Shown: positions 12,672 through 24,159 of the stretch, piece after piece
Position numbering within the stretch: position 1 is the first letter of the stretch
How the letters are laid out: each line of letters opens with the position of its first letter
Assembly (NCBI RefSeq): GCF_016808095.1
Contig: NC_068975.1
Coordinates: 17,739,501-17,803,500 of the forward strand
DNA length: 64,000 bases
From: Vigna angularis
Taxonomy: Eukaryota > Streptophyta > Magnoliopsida > Fabales > Fabaceae
Reading direction: 5' to 3'
Program-made: the position numbers and the translations under genes
The notes under the pieces: model-generated
Database searches by the model: none
What the model saw: only the letters and a program-made list of their open reading frames with translations
Told to the model about the DNA's origin: nothing

Positions 12672-13653
12672 TTAATTACCACAGTCACCACCAGGACCTC
12701 CAAACAGAACCATGTAGCCATAAATGTGTCTTACATCACCATAATATCTAACACCATAACAATTGGGTTTGTCAGTGAATGAATGAGTTTGATATTGTCT
12801 TGCTTCACGAGATTTTCTTGATGCATCTTGAATCCACACGTGTCTAAAAAAACAAGCATGAGTAAGAAGGTTATCATAAGGAAAAGATCCAGACCCCATT
12901 TGAGGACTATGAGTACCAAAATGAGTTCTTGTTCTTCCACCCCATCCTACTTCTTCAGCTGAGCTCATGTTGTTGAATAATTTTGCTGGAAAATATCTAA
13001 TAAATTTATTATCTATACTTAACCACCAATTTTTGCTCACTGGATCCTGGAAACATACACACACTTTTATTTTTATGAAAGATGTGTATCTCATATAAGT
13101 CAAATCTAGCTCTATCTTTTTATTGTAGTAAAAGTTATATAAAAGGATTATGACCTGAGAAATAGAAAGGGGAAACTCATAAGTTGGTCCTCCATACACA
13201 AATATGTTTGCTATGCGTGCACCAAGATAAATTTCTTTGTTAGTTTGAATAAAACCTGAACATCGAATATTATAGCATCCTGTCTTCCCGAAATTATCTG
13301 ACTGTAAATTTTTACACCACATTTTAAATAATGATATTAATATGATCAAATTAATTAATTAAAATTTATTTAGATCTAGTAATGGCTTAATTATATTCTT
13401 ATACACGAAATATAAAAGAGAAAAGAAAATACCCTTCGCTCGTACAAAAGATTTATTAGGGGAGCATAATATCTTTCACTTCTATAAATAAATAAATAAA
13501 TTATAAACAAATTATAACATGTTCTTACCGTCCACGAGCTATAAAAATGGGTTGCATAATCACCGTATAATCCTGGAATCACCTGGTAGTAGTGCATTAG
13601 ATTAATTAAAATATTTTTTATGTTATCAAATTAATACTAATTAAGTCAGTAAA

Positions 13654-13689
<36 letters not shown>

Positions 13690-14662
13690 AAAAATAATTA
13701 AGTGTAAAAAATATAACTTACATGCCATCCTAATGAGATTTTGTTAGTTGATTCTATCGGTCCATTTTGAACCCATAAATGAGACATAGATATTTGAAGC
13801 TTTGTATCAATCCGTGGATTATAAATACTATTTGATCCACTAACTCCAAAGTAAGGACCAAAATCTGGTTTAAGAGAAACTTCTGCGATCTAAAAAATTC
13901 AATGTATACAAATAATTAGTTAGATTGAAAATAATAAAGTATCAAAGTCTTAAACTATTTTTATGAAAGATCTTACATGAACACCAGGAAGGTCTTGAAG
14001 TAATATATGATCCCTTAACATTGATTTTTCTCGAATATAGTCATCTTTTGTTGTTCTCAGTATAGGAACAGTTCCTTTTGGACATTCATCCTTACTCAGT
14101 CCAAACATGGATCTAGTTCCTAAATTTTTCTGACTTGACTTTCCAATTACATTAATAAAGTTGGGTTTTCTCTAAGATTAAAACAAAGAGTAAACAAACA
14201 AATATCAAAGCATGAAATACATTGTAAATGAATGATTGAAAATTAATCCTAAATATTGAAAAAATAAAGTGAACGTCAATTTTCAATATAATTAAAGGTT
14301 TTGTTATATACCTGCAATTTATGGTCCTTTAATAAAGGATGATCAAATGATGGTTGTTTGTAAATATCAATACAATCAACAATATCTCCAAACTTTGTCT
14401 ATCAAATCCAAAATAAAAAACATAAAATAAAATTATTAAACCATGTAATGAGTAAAGGAGCTATATGATGAAACATAAAAAAGTTGAGCCATGCCTGAAA
14501 ACTCCTTTTAGAAGACTTATTAATAACCTCAAGTTGTCTCTCCAAGTCTAAATCTTCCTTTAGTAGAGTTTGAATTCCGTCAACTTTAAAGCTAACATGA
14601 CTACTCAACAAATACATCACAAAAAACAATATATTGATCATCTTTTCACAACTATTACTCAT
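12672..14662 (-). CDS. Neprosin-domain (DUF239) secreted protein, seven exons
   Basis: Spliced minus-strand gene: exons 14662-14495, 14398-14312, 14171-13977, 13889-13722, 13582-13529, 13301-13155 and 13046-12672. Each has a whole number of codons, and together they give about 397 residues. All introns start GT and end AG except intron 1, which starts GC. Residues 8-22 are a hydrophobic signal-peptide core. '[19 protein letters not shown]' (about 64-82) and 'CPKGTVPIL' mark the Neprosin activation-peptide domain. '[15 protein letters not shown]', 'QMGSGSFP' and the C-terminal 'GGPGGDCGN' mark the Neprosin domain. Characterised Neprosin from Nepenthes is a prolyl endopeptidase using two glutamates. 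Here the usual W-G-G-E reads W-G-G-R at residue 311, so peptidase activity is doubtful. Length and domain order are normal for the family. It is the only intact host gene seen, and its substrate and role are unknown. Confidence 0.85.
13655..13688. repeat. (TA)n microsatellite in intron 4 of the Neprosin gene
   Basis: About 32 bases of pure TA dinucleotides between exons 4 and 5. Similar TA tracts lie just upstream of the start codon (14693-14712) and at 18072-18106. It is likely to vary in length between individuals. Confidence 0.9.
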
Positions 14663-14992
14663 CAGACTCTCTCTCACACACATATACATATACATATATA
14701 TATATATATATAAAATTTTCATTTGGAGTTTTAGTATAATTTGAATTTTGTCAACTTTCAACAGAAAAAAAATAAAAAAATGCTTATTTGTAGTTTCTTC
14801 TCATTTATGATTTTAACTTTCTTCTATAAAAGTTAAGGAATATATTTATTGTATAGTAGTAGTCGTTAAACATTATTTATTATATAGTAATTAGTGCATA
14901 ATATTTACTAATTAATTTTTAATATTTAATATCTTTTATACAATATTTATAAGTATTTATCATGTAATATTTCATTTTAATAGTATTAAAAT
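14663..14992 (-). promoter_or_regulatory. Upstream region of the Neprosin gene
   Basis: The 330 bp between the start codon and the hAT insertion must hold the proximal promoter. It contains a TA tract at 14693-14712 followed by AT-rich DNA, with no sharply defined TATA box or known operator that I can pick out. About 200 bp of it (roughly 14780-14980) recurs in diverged form near 18110-18290. Confidence 0.4.
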
Positions 14993-15907
14993 TAGTGTCG
15001 TCAAAATGGGTTGAAACCCGTGAGCCAACCGCCTCACCATGTGTTTGAGTCGGGTTGGGTTGAAAAAAAATGCAAAATTTTTTTTGCAAGCCAATTTTGA
15101 CCCGACTCACACGGGTTGAACCCGTGGTGGGTTGGGATGACTCACCAACCCACCTATTTATTTAATTAAATTAAATTAATTATTCAAATCCTATTTTTTT
15201 TATTGAAATCAAATTAATTAAATTAATTATTCAAAATGCACAACTTTTACTTAGAAATAGAGTCTTTCACACTGTTGTCTTTCCAAAAGTTCCTCTCTGC
15301 AAATAAACCCTAAGATTATAGATTGGATAATATTATAGATGGAGATAAAGAAAAAGATGTTTCAAGAGAGCATAATACTGTGAATTTATCCATTCAGGAC
15401 TCCAATTTAATATATGGATAATATTATAGATTGGATAATTCAGGAATATATCATTTGTTTTATCTTGTTTTTAGACCTATCTACAAGAAGTTTTATCTTG
15501 TGCTATATATTTTTGTTAACGGCTATATGTAGTTTCTTGGTCAAATGGTTGTGTATGTCTCATTAAACTAAATTGGCAAAATTTTATGCTTGATAGCTTA
15601 TAATATATATAACAATATATTTCTTTTGTTTCATTTTCGTTTATATCAATTGATCCAATTATTACGGTTTCAATTTGATCGATCAAAGTAACATGTTATA
15701 AGAATCTGAGAATAAGAGGGTGAAAAAAAAGTTAATTAAGTGAGCCAATGAGCCAACTCGTTTAACCCACCAACCCGTGGTGGGTTGGGTCGGGTTCGAA
15801 TTTTTTCGGCTTGCTAATAAATGAGCCGGGTTGAGTTGACTCACTAAGCGGCCAACCCGTGGTGGGTCGGGTTGGGTCGGGCCGTGTTACCCGTTTTGAC
15901 AACTCTA
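14993..15907. mobile_element. Non-autonomous hAT transposon, 915 bp
   Basis: Bounded by a perfect 8-bp target duplication ATTAAAAT (14985-14992 and 15908-15915), the size made by hAT transposases. The terminal inverted repeats are TAGTGTCGTCAAAATGGGT on the left and, read inward from the right, TAGAGTTGTCAAAACGGGT, with 15 of 19 positions alike. The interior has no transposase. Subterminal parts repeat 'aacccgtggtgggttggg' and variants at both ends, as expected for transposase-binding subterminal motifs. It must be mobilised by an autonomous relative elsewhere. Confidence 0.9.
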
Positions 15908-15956
15908 ATTAAAATACTATGTTATATCACATTGAAACTAAAAAATGTAGACATGG

Positions 15957-16290
15957 ACGCAGGCGCACACACACATAAATGCACACAAATGCACACGCAC
16001 ACGCACACGCACATGCACATGCACACGTACACGCACACACACACGTACGCACACAGACGCGCACACACACACACAAGGACACAGGAACACAGGCACACGT
16101 GTGCACACGCACATATGCACACGCACATATGCACACGCGCACACACATACACACGAACACACTCATGCACAAACACACACATGTACACACACACACGCAC
16201 ACACACACACATACATACACACACACGTACCCAAGCACACATGCACACACACACATGCACACACCTAGACACACACACACATACAGAAAC
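15957..16290. repeat. Imperfect (CA)n microsatellite
   Basis: About 330 bases of CA dinucleotides broken by G and T substitutions (CACGCA, CATGCA, CATACA). Open frames of 70-190 codons on both strands here are artefacts of the repeat, coding only for strings such as His-Thr or Cys-Val. It marks the join between the hAT element and the gypsy-like sequence to the right. Confidence 0.95.
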
Positions 16291-17960
16291 TAAGCATCCT
16301 AATCTATGCTTCCACAATATCTTCATCTTGAACTTGGTCCACATAGGCATCTTGTTTTCTCACACCATGGTGATCATTGCAAACAGGAAGATAAACACAC
16401 AAGTAAAAGAAAGGTATAAGGGTAAGCTAGTTTTATCAAAAGAACATACATAAAAATAAAATCTAGATGTTAAATCACAAACAAAGGTATATAACTCAAT
16501 CCTAAGGCATACAATCATAACTTCTAAACTTCACCATTTGGATACATGTATTAGCGTTAAACTCTGGCGAGTTATGCACTTGTGGTGGCCTCTACTACTC
16601 TACAAAGCTATTGTCAATAGGTTTTACCCTATCATACACACAAGATTAGTCTCATAACGCCTTATTTCAAGGTAAAGCCCCTAAACTATAGGACCTCTTG
16701 ATACTCTCACTACATACCACACCCTTCTCTACTTGAGATTGGATGGTTATTAGAGCGTCAGGATAACGCTGAATACGGAATCCTTACATCAATACATACA
16801 CTACTATAAGAAACTTATCTTTTAAATTCCTTTCTCAACATACTTTATTCTTAAACATAGTCATATCATAATCCATTAGGCATCACATATTCACGGTAAA
16901 CATACTTAAAAATCATAGTAAGACACTTCAAATAAGCAAGGATCAAAAACTCCCTAAAAACCACACTAAAGCTCAGATTGAGGCTCAACATAGAAGCTAT
17001 GGAAAAAGAGAGCGCTTAGCGCTAGAGCTCTTGCATATTTTCGCGTCCAACAAACCAAGATGTCACTCGTCGAAAAAGAGATAAAATGGTTTCAGACCTA
17101 TAGTAGTAATTGGTGCTCAATGGTACCTTGTCACCACTCAACACGAAACCATTCTCAAAAATGGCCATTTAGTGGTGAAAGTTGGTGCTCAGTGGTCTGG
17201 AGACCATTCTAGACTTATATAACCAAGTTATGTTTAGCGCCAAACCAGTGCCACTCAATGCCATGTCAAACCAACAACTTCATATCTTTGATTTGGAGAA
17301 TCAGATACGTATTCAAATGATCAAATTGGTATTTCTCACTCAATGTATGGTTCAAAAATAGGTTTAAGTATCATAATGAATACCAATTTAGTCAAATAGC
17401 CAAAATCTTAGTTCCTCAACTCAACACCAAATCAACCGAACACAAGCAACATTTTACAAGCAAACACAATAAAGTTTCTACATGCCAAATTACAAATTAT
17501 AGACCATATCAAATATGCATCAGAGATTTTCAAAACATCATTAACTTTAAATTGTGCTAGTCGGCTTCCCTTACCTTTTAGAGGATCAAACAACTCTAAT
17601 GATCCTAGAACGACCTCAACATCTTAAAGAATATGCTCCTACAAACCAGATAAACATAATCAAGGCATTACCGTTTGGACCACTAATCAACAAAGAGTGT
17701 TATAGAAGACTAAGATGACACATGCAATAGAGAACAACTCACATGCATGGAGAAATGTACATACTGAAGAAAAGAGCATAAATTAACTTACTCCCTTGTA
17801 AAAATTGATCGGATAAACTTGAAGATTTGGTCTCAGTGATCACTCAAGTAGTCTTTGAAATTTAGACAAATGAACTAAGACTTAGGACGTGGAAGACGTA
17901 AAGAGAGGATAAGACGCTTTTAGAGAATATGTTTTAGAAAGATAATATGTTTTTAGATAA
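16291..17960. other. Probable gypsy LTR or leader sequence, unclassified
   Basis: No coding region. The composition ('ggtataagggtaagctag', 'caccatggtgatcattgc') resembles noncoding ends of legume gypsy elements. It also contains GCGCTTAGCGC-type palindromes at about 17010 and paired 'ggtgctcaatggtacc' / 'ggtgctcagtggtctgg' phrases like those in the Athila-like LTRs further right. I could not define both ends, a primer-binding site or target duplications, so this is a resemblance call. Confidence 0.35.
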
Positions 17961-18067
17961 TAAAACTCGTTAATTGAAATTTTATTTATATGTTAAATTT
18001 TGAATATTAAAATAGCACTCATTATTTAAAACACATTATCACTTTCAAAATATTATTTTCTAAATTC

Positions 18068-18109
<42 letters not shown>

Positions 18110-19019
18110 GTCATAAAAAAATAATGCTGATTTCGAGTTTCTTCTCATTTATGATTTTAAGTTTCTTTGATAAAATTTCAGGAGCATATTTATTGTATAG
18201 TAATACGTACTAATTAGTGTAAAGCATTTAATAATTAGTATTTAATGTTTAATATATAAAATTTATTAGTATTTATTATATATCTTTTATTAACTTTTAA
18301 ATAAATATATCTATGGTTAAATATATTTTTAATTTTCAAATTATTAAAAAAATTGATTTTTGTCGTTATATTAAATTATAAAGTATTTTATTATAGTATA
18401 ATGTGAGTTTTTTTTTTCACCTGAGAAACACTTACATATTTTTCGTTAGAGACGACGTTTTAAATGACTTTAATAAAGATTAGAGACTTTTTTTTAACAT
18501 AAACGAAAAACATATTTAATTTATAATTATTTATTGTTATTAATAAGTTTTGAGTATAAAAGACTATTTTCAATACATGAGAAAATTTAATTAATATCAT
18601 TTGAAAAAGTTTTAAATAAAAATTTAGATTTGAATGATTTTAAGTTTAATTATATTTCGAAATAAATATATATGTTTTTTGCAAAATGCAAAAATGTTTC
18701 TACAAGACCAACTTGAAAAATATATATCATTTATGTTTACCATAGTATTAATTTTGTAATCATCGTATTCATTTAAAAAGTGTATTCAAGAAATTCAACT
18801 ATATATTAATCTCGTAGGAGTGAAATCTAGCTCTATCTTGTTTGTTCTTAGTTGTAAAATTTAAGTTTGTTGTAAGTTTTACAAAATTTAAAATTTGTAG
18901 TGTTTTTGAATAGTATTTTTGAAATTCATTTGCAAAACAGTGTCTAAGGGATGAATAGTGTTTTTGAAATTCTTTGGAAAAGTAGCATCTAATAACTTAT
19001 AAAGAGAATATATAAAATT
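17961..19019. other. AT-rich DNA with a second copy of the Neprosin upstream segment
   Basis: Noncoding. After a TA tract at 18072-18106, about 180 bases ('gtttcttctcatttatgatt', then 'atatttattgtatagta') match 14790-14980 with many small differences. The rest, to 19019, is AT-rich and unassigned. Confidence 0.5.
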
Positions 19020-19945
19020 GTAAGATGTTTAGACGTGAGTTTTTTTGTAAGATAAGTAAATAGAAAACATTTTGAATAGCAAAGCAATAAAGCATAAATT
19101 TTTATACTAGTTCACTCAACCTGAGTTACGTCTAGTTCTCCCTTAAGAACTCTTAAGGGGTTTCATTAATATTTTCCAAGATTACACGAGTTTTACCTCT
19201 CCAGGTTTACATCAAGTATTCTCACCATTCATGGTTCCCCAATCAACACGACTAGTCTAATTTAATCACTACAGGTTTACAAAAAGTATTTTTAATACTC
19301 CTGATTCCAAACCTAGACAAACAATGTTAAGAACAAAAGTATAAATGATAACTCTCAAGGAAAAGATCTAAACAATATGAGGTGTTCTGTATTTTTCCAA
19401 GATTTTTCTCTCAAAAGATATCCAACTTCAAACGTTATATGAACACAGCAAGCTTGAGTTCATTATTCTTTCTATATAATCATTTTTTTGTTGTTATTCT
19501 TGTTATATTATCATTCTTGCGCTATAATCATCATCTTCTCTTTAAGCTCTCTTCTATATATATATAAATTCTCTTGAAAGATGATTGTTAGACAAAGAAG
19601 TTGACTTTAGGAGAGCAGGTAGCTTGTAGATGTGAAGTTAGACTTTAGTCTACTTTGTAGGGTTCAGAGCTTTTTCTCATAGCTTTAAGGGAAACTGAGC
19701 TTGTCCGATGTGACAAAGTAGAGGGCTTCAAGGGAAACATTCCCATAATGTTCTTCTTCTCCCACAACGCCTTTTTCTTGGGTGTAATGATTCTAATCGT
19801 ATCTTTCATCAAAGTTCTTTATCGTATATGCAGTAAATGTTTTAAACGTTGATAAGTGTTAGACAATGCTATGTGTTCTTAGACATTTTTCATTTTCATT
19901 CATAAATGCATCGTTTGGTAAGACATATAACATGTATAATCATCA
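19020..19945 (-). repeat. Copia-type LTR, minus strand
   Basis: Contains 'ttatactagttcactcaacc' and paired 'ctcaacctgagttacgtct' phrases typical of a copia R/U5, followed by a U3 that ends at 'tgtataatcatca' (19945). The last 380 bases recur at 23270-23683, and the two copies stop matching at exactly that point, which defines the inner LTR edge. The left edge near 19020 is approximate. Confidence 0.6.
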
Positions 19946-20240
19946 TATAGATCTAGTCATTTCCTGAAAAGATGTGTTCTTCTTCTCAACAACTCTGTTT
20001 TGTTGCAGTGTTCTTAGAGTTGAAAAGTTATGTTTAATTCTAGAGTTTTCACAAATTTTTTTGAAATAGTTCATTTTCAAATTCTTCTCTATGATCACTT
20101 CTGATTGAAATAATCTTACCATCTTTTTCATTTTCAATCCCTTTACAAAGTTTATAAAAAGCGTAATGTTGCATCCTTATGAACTATGAATAGAACCCAT
20201 GTCCATTGATGAATCAATTTTTTCTACTATTTACATAGCT
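19946..20240 (-). pseudogene. Copia integrase fragment
   Basis: The minus strand encodes a short degraded piece reading 'SEVIIEKNLKMNYFKKIC' and then 'KHNFSTLRTLQQNRVVEKKN'. This is the catalytic end of copia integrase, around the third acidic residue: the family has P-Q-Q-N-G-V-V-E-R-K-N, here changed to L-Q-Q-N-R-V-V-E-K-K-N. Reverse transcriptase and everything else is gone, and the fragment is joined directly to the LTR edge at 19945, so a large deletion separated them. Confidence 0.75.
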
Positions 20241-20368
20241 TATTGTACTACTTTTAATAACAAAATTATGCTTAATTGTCCAATATTTTCTCAGTTTTGA
20301 TATTTGGGCTTAATTGACCAATAATTCTTATTTTAATTAATTTGAATTATCTGAGGCTAATTATTTCT

Positions 20369-20925
20369 ATTGATAAGGGGAGCAATATGAGTGTTTAACC
20401 CAATCCTTGAAGTGTTTTTTTTATAATGACAACACAGTGATAGTAACAACACATAGATGTTGCCATGACACAACAAAAATGTTTTTTTGTGATTGATACA
20501 TACGTGGATATGTAAATGCTTATTCCTGATTAATGCATATGTTGACATATTGTTGGTTCTACATACAACTGATCATGATACGTTTATATCTTTGTATGCA
20601 TACTGTATATTTCTGTGTGATGAAAACCACAAGCACAAAAGCAAATTTGTATTACATAATCGATTACAGTATTGTTGTAACCAATTAAGTTCATCAGACA
20701 ACTTATGTTTTGAACTATGGCAAAACAACAAGTTTGAATCGATTACATTAAGTGTTAAATCGATTAAAACTCATGTCTTTGCATACATCATTTTCAAATG
20801 TGCTGTGATGAGTTTTTGAAGAGAAAAAGTTTTCAAAACCTGGTTATGTGCTTAGCTTAATCGATTACACTTGTTATGTAATCAATTAAGTCTGTTATCT
20901 TTTGAAAAAAAATTTTATCTTATCT
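20369..20925 (+). repeat. U3 fragment of a Sirevirus-like LTR
   Basis: Starts near 'attgataaggggagcaatat', a form of TGTTGATAGGGG. It follows the plus-strand LTR at 24328 through 'acaacacatagatgttgcc', 'gatcatgatacgtttatat' and the AATCGATT boxes. It breaks off near 20925 within U3, where Athila-type spacer sequence begins. About 550 of an expected 1440 bases are present. Confidence 0.7.
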
Positions 20926-21755
20926 TCATTGGTATCCCTCAGTAGACACCAATCTTTCTCATCTTCATCGACATCCATTACTAGATGCCTAATCACCTAA
21001 CATCCATCAGTAGATGTCTAGTCACCGTCCTCTTCCATAACAGCATCCATCAGTAGATGTTGTCATTCATCATCCTCATCATAGCAACATCCATCAATAT
21101 ATGTTGTAGAAGCATCCATCAGTAGATGTTATCATTACTGCCATCAGAAGCAACATTTAACCTAAAAAACACTCAAACACACAAAGAAAAAAAAATCAAA
21201 TCAAAACCACACCATTAAATCAACTAAAAAGAAAAATTCAGAAAAATGAGCTATCATTCATCGTGGCAGCATCCATCAATAGATGCTATTATCTGAATCC
21301 TCTTAGCATCCCTTAATAGATGTTGTCCAGCATCCATCAATAGGTGTTGTCATTCCTGCAAAGCAAAATCAAATCCAGACCATACAAATAATCACTTAAA
21401 AAAAAATCAGAAATTGGGTTTCCTCCCAATAAGCGCTTGTTTAACGTCACGAGCTTGACACCATTAAGCACAATCTGCATCTATGATGTTAGTGTTCCTT
21501 TTGCTTTCATCACACCAACTTATCTGCATCATCTTTCTGTTCACCATCTTTGATATCTTTAACCACTTCATGCACAAAGTCTTGATGAACATATCACTTG
21601 AAGATCGGCGCTCAGCGCCCTTAATGGGGCGCCCAGGCGCACACTACGACCTTCTTCCTCCTTCTTCTTTTGATGATCTTGTCCTCCTAGTACATATTTT
21701 CGAATTTTATCATGCAAACACTAAAGAACACTACACTAGAGCACCCAATTAGCAT
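20926..21755 (-). other. Post-pol spacer of an Athila-like element with repeated mini-hairpins
   Basis: Noncoding remnant of the internal region of the element whose 5' LTR is at 21983-23269. It carries about nine copies of a CATCCATCAGTAGATG-type motif (an inverted repeat with a short loop) between 20940 and 21345. At 21421-21459 is the block 'cctcccaataagcgcttg' plus 'tttaacgtcacgagcttgac', also present twice near 30500-30790. Gag and pol, expected between this spacer and the leader, are missing. Confidence 0.55.
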
Positions 21756-21958
21756 AAAAAGATAAAAAGGATAAAAAGATAAAAGGATAAAAAAAATAAA
21801 AAGGATAAAAAGATAAAAAATTGAAAAGATAAAAAGATAAAAAGGATTAAAAAATTAAAAGATAAAAAGGATAAAAAGATTAAAATATAAAAAAAATATA
21901 TAAAAAGATAAAGTCTAATTGGTTAAGAATCACACAAAAAGAATAGTTATACCACGAG
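21756..21958 (-). repeat. (AAAAGGATAA)n-like low-complexity leader
   Basis: A run of 'ataaaaagataaaaaggat' variants next to the primer-binding site. The same kind of tract precedes the other gypsy primer-binding remnant (36300-36420), so it is part of the 5' leader of this family rather than random simple sequence. Confidence 0.6.
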
Positions 21959-21976
21959 TCCCCGACAACGGCGCCA
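21959..21976 (-). other. Primer-binding site, Athila-like gypsy element
   Basis: On the minus strand it reads TGGCGCCGTTGTCGGGGA, the 18-base tRNA-complementary site characteristic of Athila/Tat gypsy elements. It lies six bases from the LTR edge at 21983 and fixes that LTR as a 5' LTR of a minus-strand element. Confidence 0.9.
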
Positions 21977-21982
21977 AACACT

Positions 21983-23269
21983 TGTTGATGGATTGGCAAG
22001 TGTACCAAATCGCACAAGTAATATAAAATGGTACGACCAAGTATCGTTTCCCAAGAGACTCACGACACTAAACAGTTATGTGATTACTCCACTAATTAAG
22101 GCTCTAAAGAACATATTTTGGGGTTTTAAAATGCAAATGCAATAAAATAAACATGAATGCAATTTGATCAATTGAGGCTAAACACAAGAATGAATGGATG
22201 AAGTTGATAATATGAGATGAATATGTTGTTGGGGTTTAGATTTCACCTAATATACTCTTATGTATATAAGAATTCTTCTTTATGCATTAATGTTAACGTC
22301 ACTCACTAAATAACTTAAAACCTATCCCTCGGCGAATAAGCATGTCCTTAATCACCAATTCATGCAATTTCTAGCACTCCTAGCAATTAAATGTGAAGAT
22401 CAAGAGCTTTAAGATGACCAAGACTCATACCATCATCCCTGAGAAATATTACTCTTGGAGAATTCAACAAGAACCTGAATTGTAAGGAACCTCCCAACAC
22501 TCATGCAATTCATACATCATGCTATGAATAAGTTAAACAAAGCATGTAATAAGCACAGATGAATTACTCTAACAATTAATGAAAAGACATATGTTATTGA
22601 GAATCAATTCAAATTCATGAGAGTTCACAAGGTTACATCATCCCCTAACAACAAATAGAGTTTACAATGGAATGAAAGAGATAGAAAAACCCTAGAAAGA
22701 GAAGAGGAGAGCTGTCACATCCCCAAATCTACCCTCAAGGAAAAAGAGAGCTGCCACATCCTCAAAATCTACCCCCAAGGGGTGAAAAATGTGTTTTTGT
22801 GCTCAAGCCATCAAAAGATCCAAAACCTAGGACGTGCAAGTCTTTAAATAGAACATAAAAATAACAGAAAACAAGTCCAAGCCCACGAACTGGTGCTCAA
22901 GCGCCCCAAATGGGGCACCCGGGCGGTGTGCGGCACCGTTTAGCGCTCAAGCGCCCTTGAGGGGCGCCGGGCGCAATGCGAGACGAAAATGCTGCACTCT
23001 GGTTGACTTTTCTGCACTCTGGTTGACTTTTCTTCATTTTGGTTGACTTTTCTGCATTCCAACTATTTGGTACTTTAATTCTTCTTTCAAATAATTCCAA
23101 TAGCCTACAAAATCAAGGGAATTTAGTAATAAAATCATTAAGTATAACCTCAACTCTCTTATTAAAAAAACTAAAGCAAAAACATGATTCCAAGCAAGTT
23201 TTTAAGTAGAAAAGGGTGCATTTAGTGTCAAAATTACATCATAGATAACGGTATTTTCAACCATTATCA
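21983..23269 (-). repeat. 5' LTR of an internally deleted Athila-like element
   Basis: 1287 bp from TGTTGATGGATTGG to ACCATTATCA (TGATAATGG...CCATCAACA on its own strand), adjacent to a canonical primer-binding site on the left. Inside are GC-rich palindromic phrases near 22890-22980 such as 'gcgcccttgaggggcgcc' and a triplicated 'gcactctggttgacttttct'. The element's other LTR is not in the window, and its internal region is reduced to a leader and spacer. Confidence 0.8.
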
Positions 23270-23683
23270 GAAAGATGATCGTTAGATAGAGAAGTTGACT
23301 TCAAAAGAGTAGGTAGCCTTTAGATGTGAAGTCAGACTTTAGTCTACTTTGTAAGGTTTAAAACTTTTTATCATAGTCTTAAGCGAAATTGAGCTTGTAT
23401 GATGTTACAGAGTGGGCTTCAAGGGAAATAGTCCCAAAATGTTGTTCTTCTCCCACAATGTCTTTTTCTTTGGTGTAGCGATTTTGATCATATTTGCTTT
23501 ATTGATCTGCACGAATATTAAGAAACATAGTATATAAGCATCAAAGTTCTTTATCGTACATGCATTAAATGTTTTGAACGTTGATAAGTATCAAACAATG
23601 TTGCATATTCAAGACATTTTATCCTTTGTCATTTCATTCATAAATACATCGTTTGGTAAGACATATGACATGTATAATCATCA
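23270..23683 (-). repeat. Copia LTR fragment, second copy of 19565-19945
   Basis: Starts exactly at the edge of the Athila-like LTR and matches 19571-19945 ('gaaagatgatcgttaga', 'cagactttagtctactttgt', 'tgtataatcatca'). Agreement stops at 23683, the inner LTR edge shared with the first copy. The Athila-like element therefore cut this LTR. Confidence 0.65.
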
Positions 23684-24159
23684 GATGGTATGAACATAAG
23701 ATGCTTTTCCAAAGTCTATAGTGTTTAGCAGTCGTTCATGAGACGATGTTTTCTTCTAAAAATGTTTGCTTGATATAACATTGTACTGAATAAAAACTTC
23801 TTTTAACCTTAGTGTTATACAACAGATAGACTTTGTTTTCATGAGAAGCTAACTTGTTTTGCTCATATAGCATATTATATGACTTCAAAGAGAGATGCTT
23901 TTATTCATACATTCTTTATGGCTTTCTATTTCCTCTAGACAACCTAGTCTAGAAAACGTTATTTGTAAGATTGGCTTTAGATGTTATAAAATATTTCTTC
24001 TTTCGACGTTATTGCTTTAAATAGGTTTTCATACACAATAATATTTCGTTTAATGTTTTTTTTTAAAACTTCATAATCTGGGTTACTCAGACAATTTATT
24101 TTCTAAACGATATTATCTTAACTTTTATAAATTTGGGTTTCAATTATACACTATACTAG
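23684..24159. other. Unassigned DNA between two copia remnants
   Basis: About 480 bases, AT-rich, with no supportable ORF. It may be internal sequence of the minus-strand copia element whose LTR ends at 23683, or 3' untranslated sequence of the Sirevirus-like element to the right. I could not decide. Confidence 0.4.

Noticed and set aside
15872..16453. Open reading frames of 74-193 codons on both strands
   Set aside because: They run through an imperfect CA repeat and encode only alternating His-Thr, Cys-Val or similar; no gene.
16798..16815. CACTACTATAAGAAAC, another CACTA-like start
   Set aside because: No inverted partner, no subterminal repeats and no 3-bp duplication could be found.
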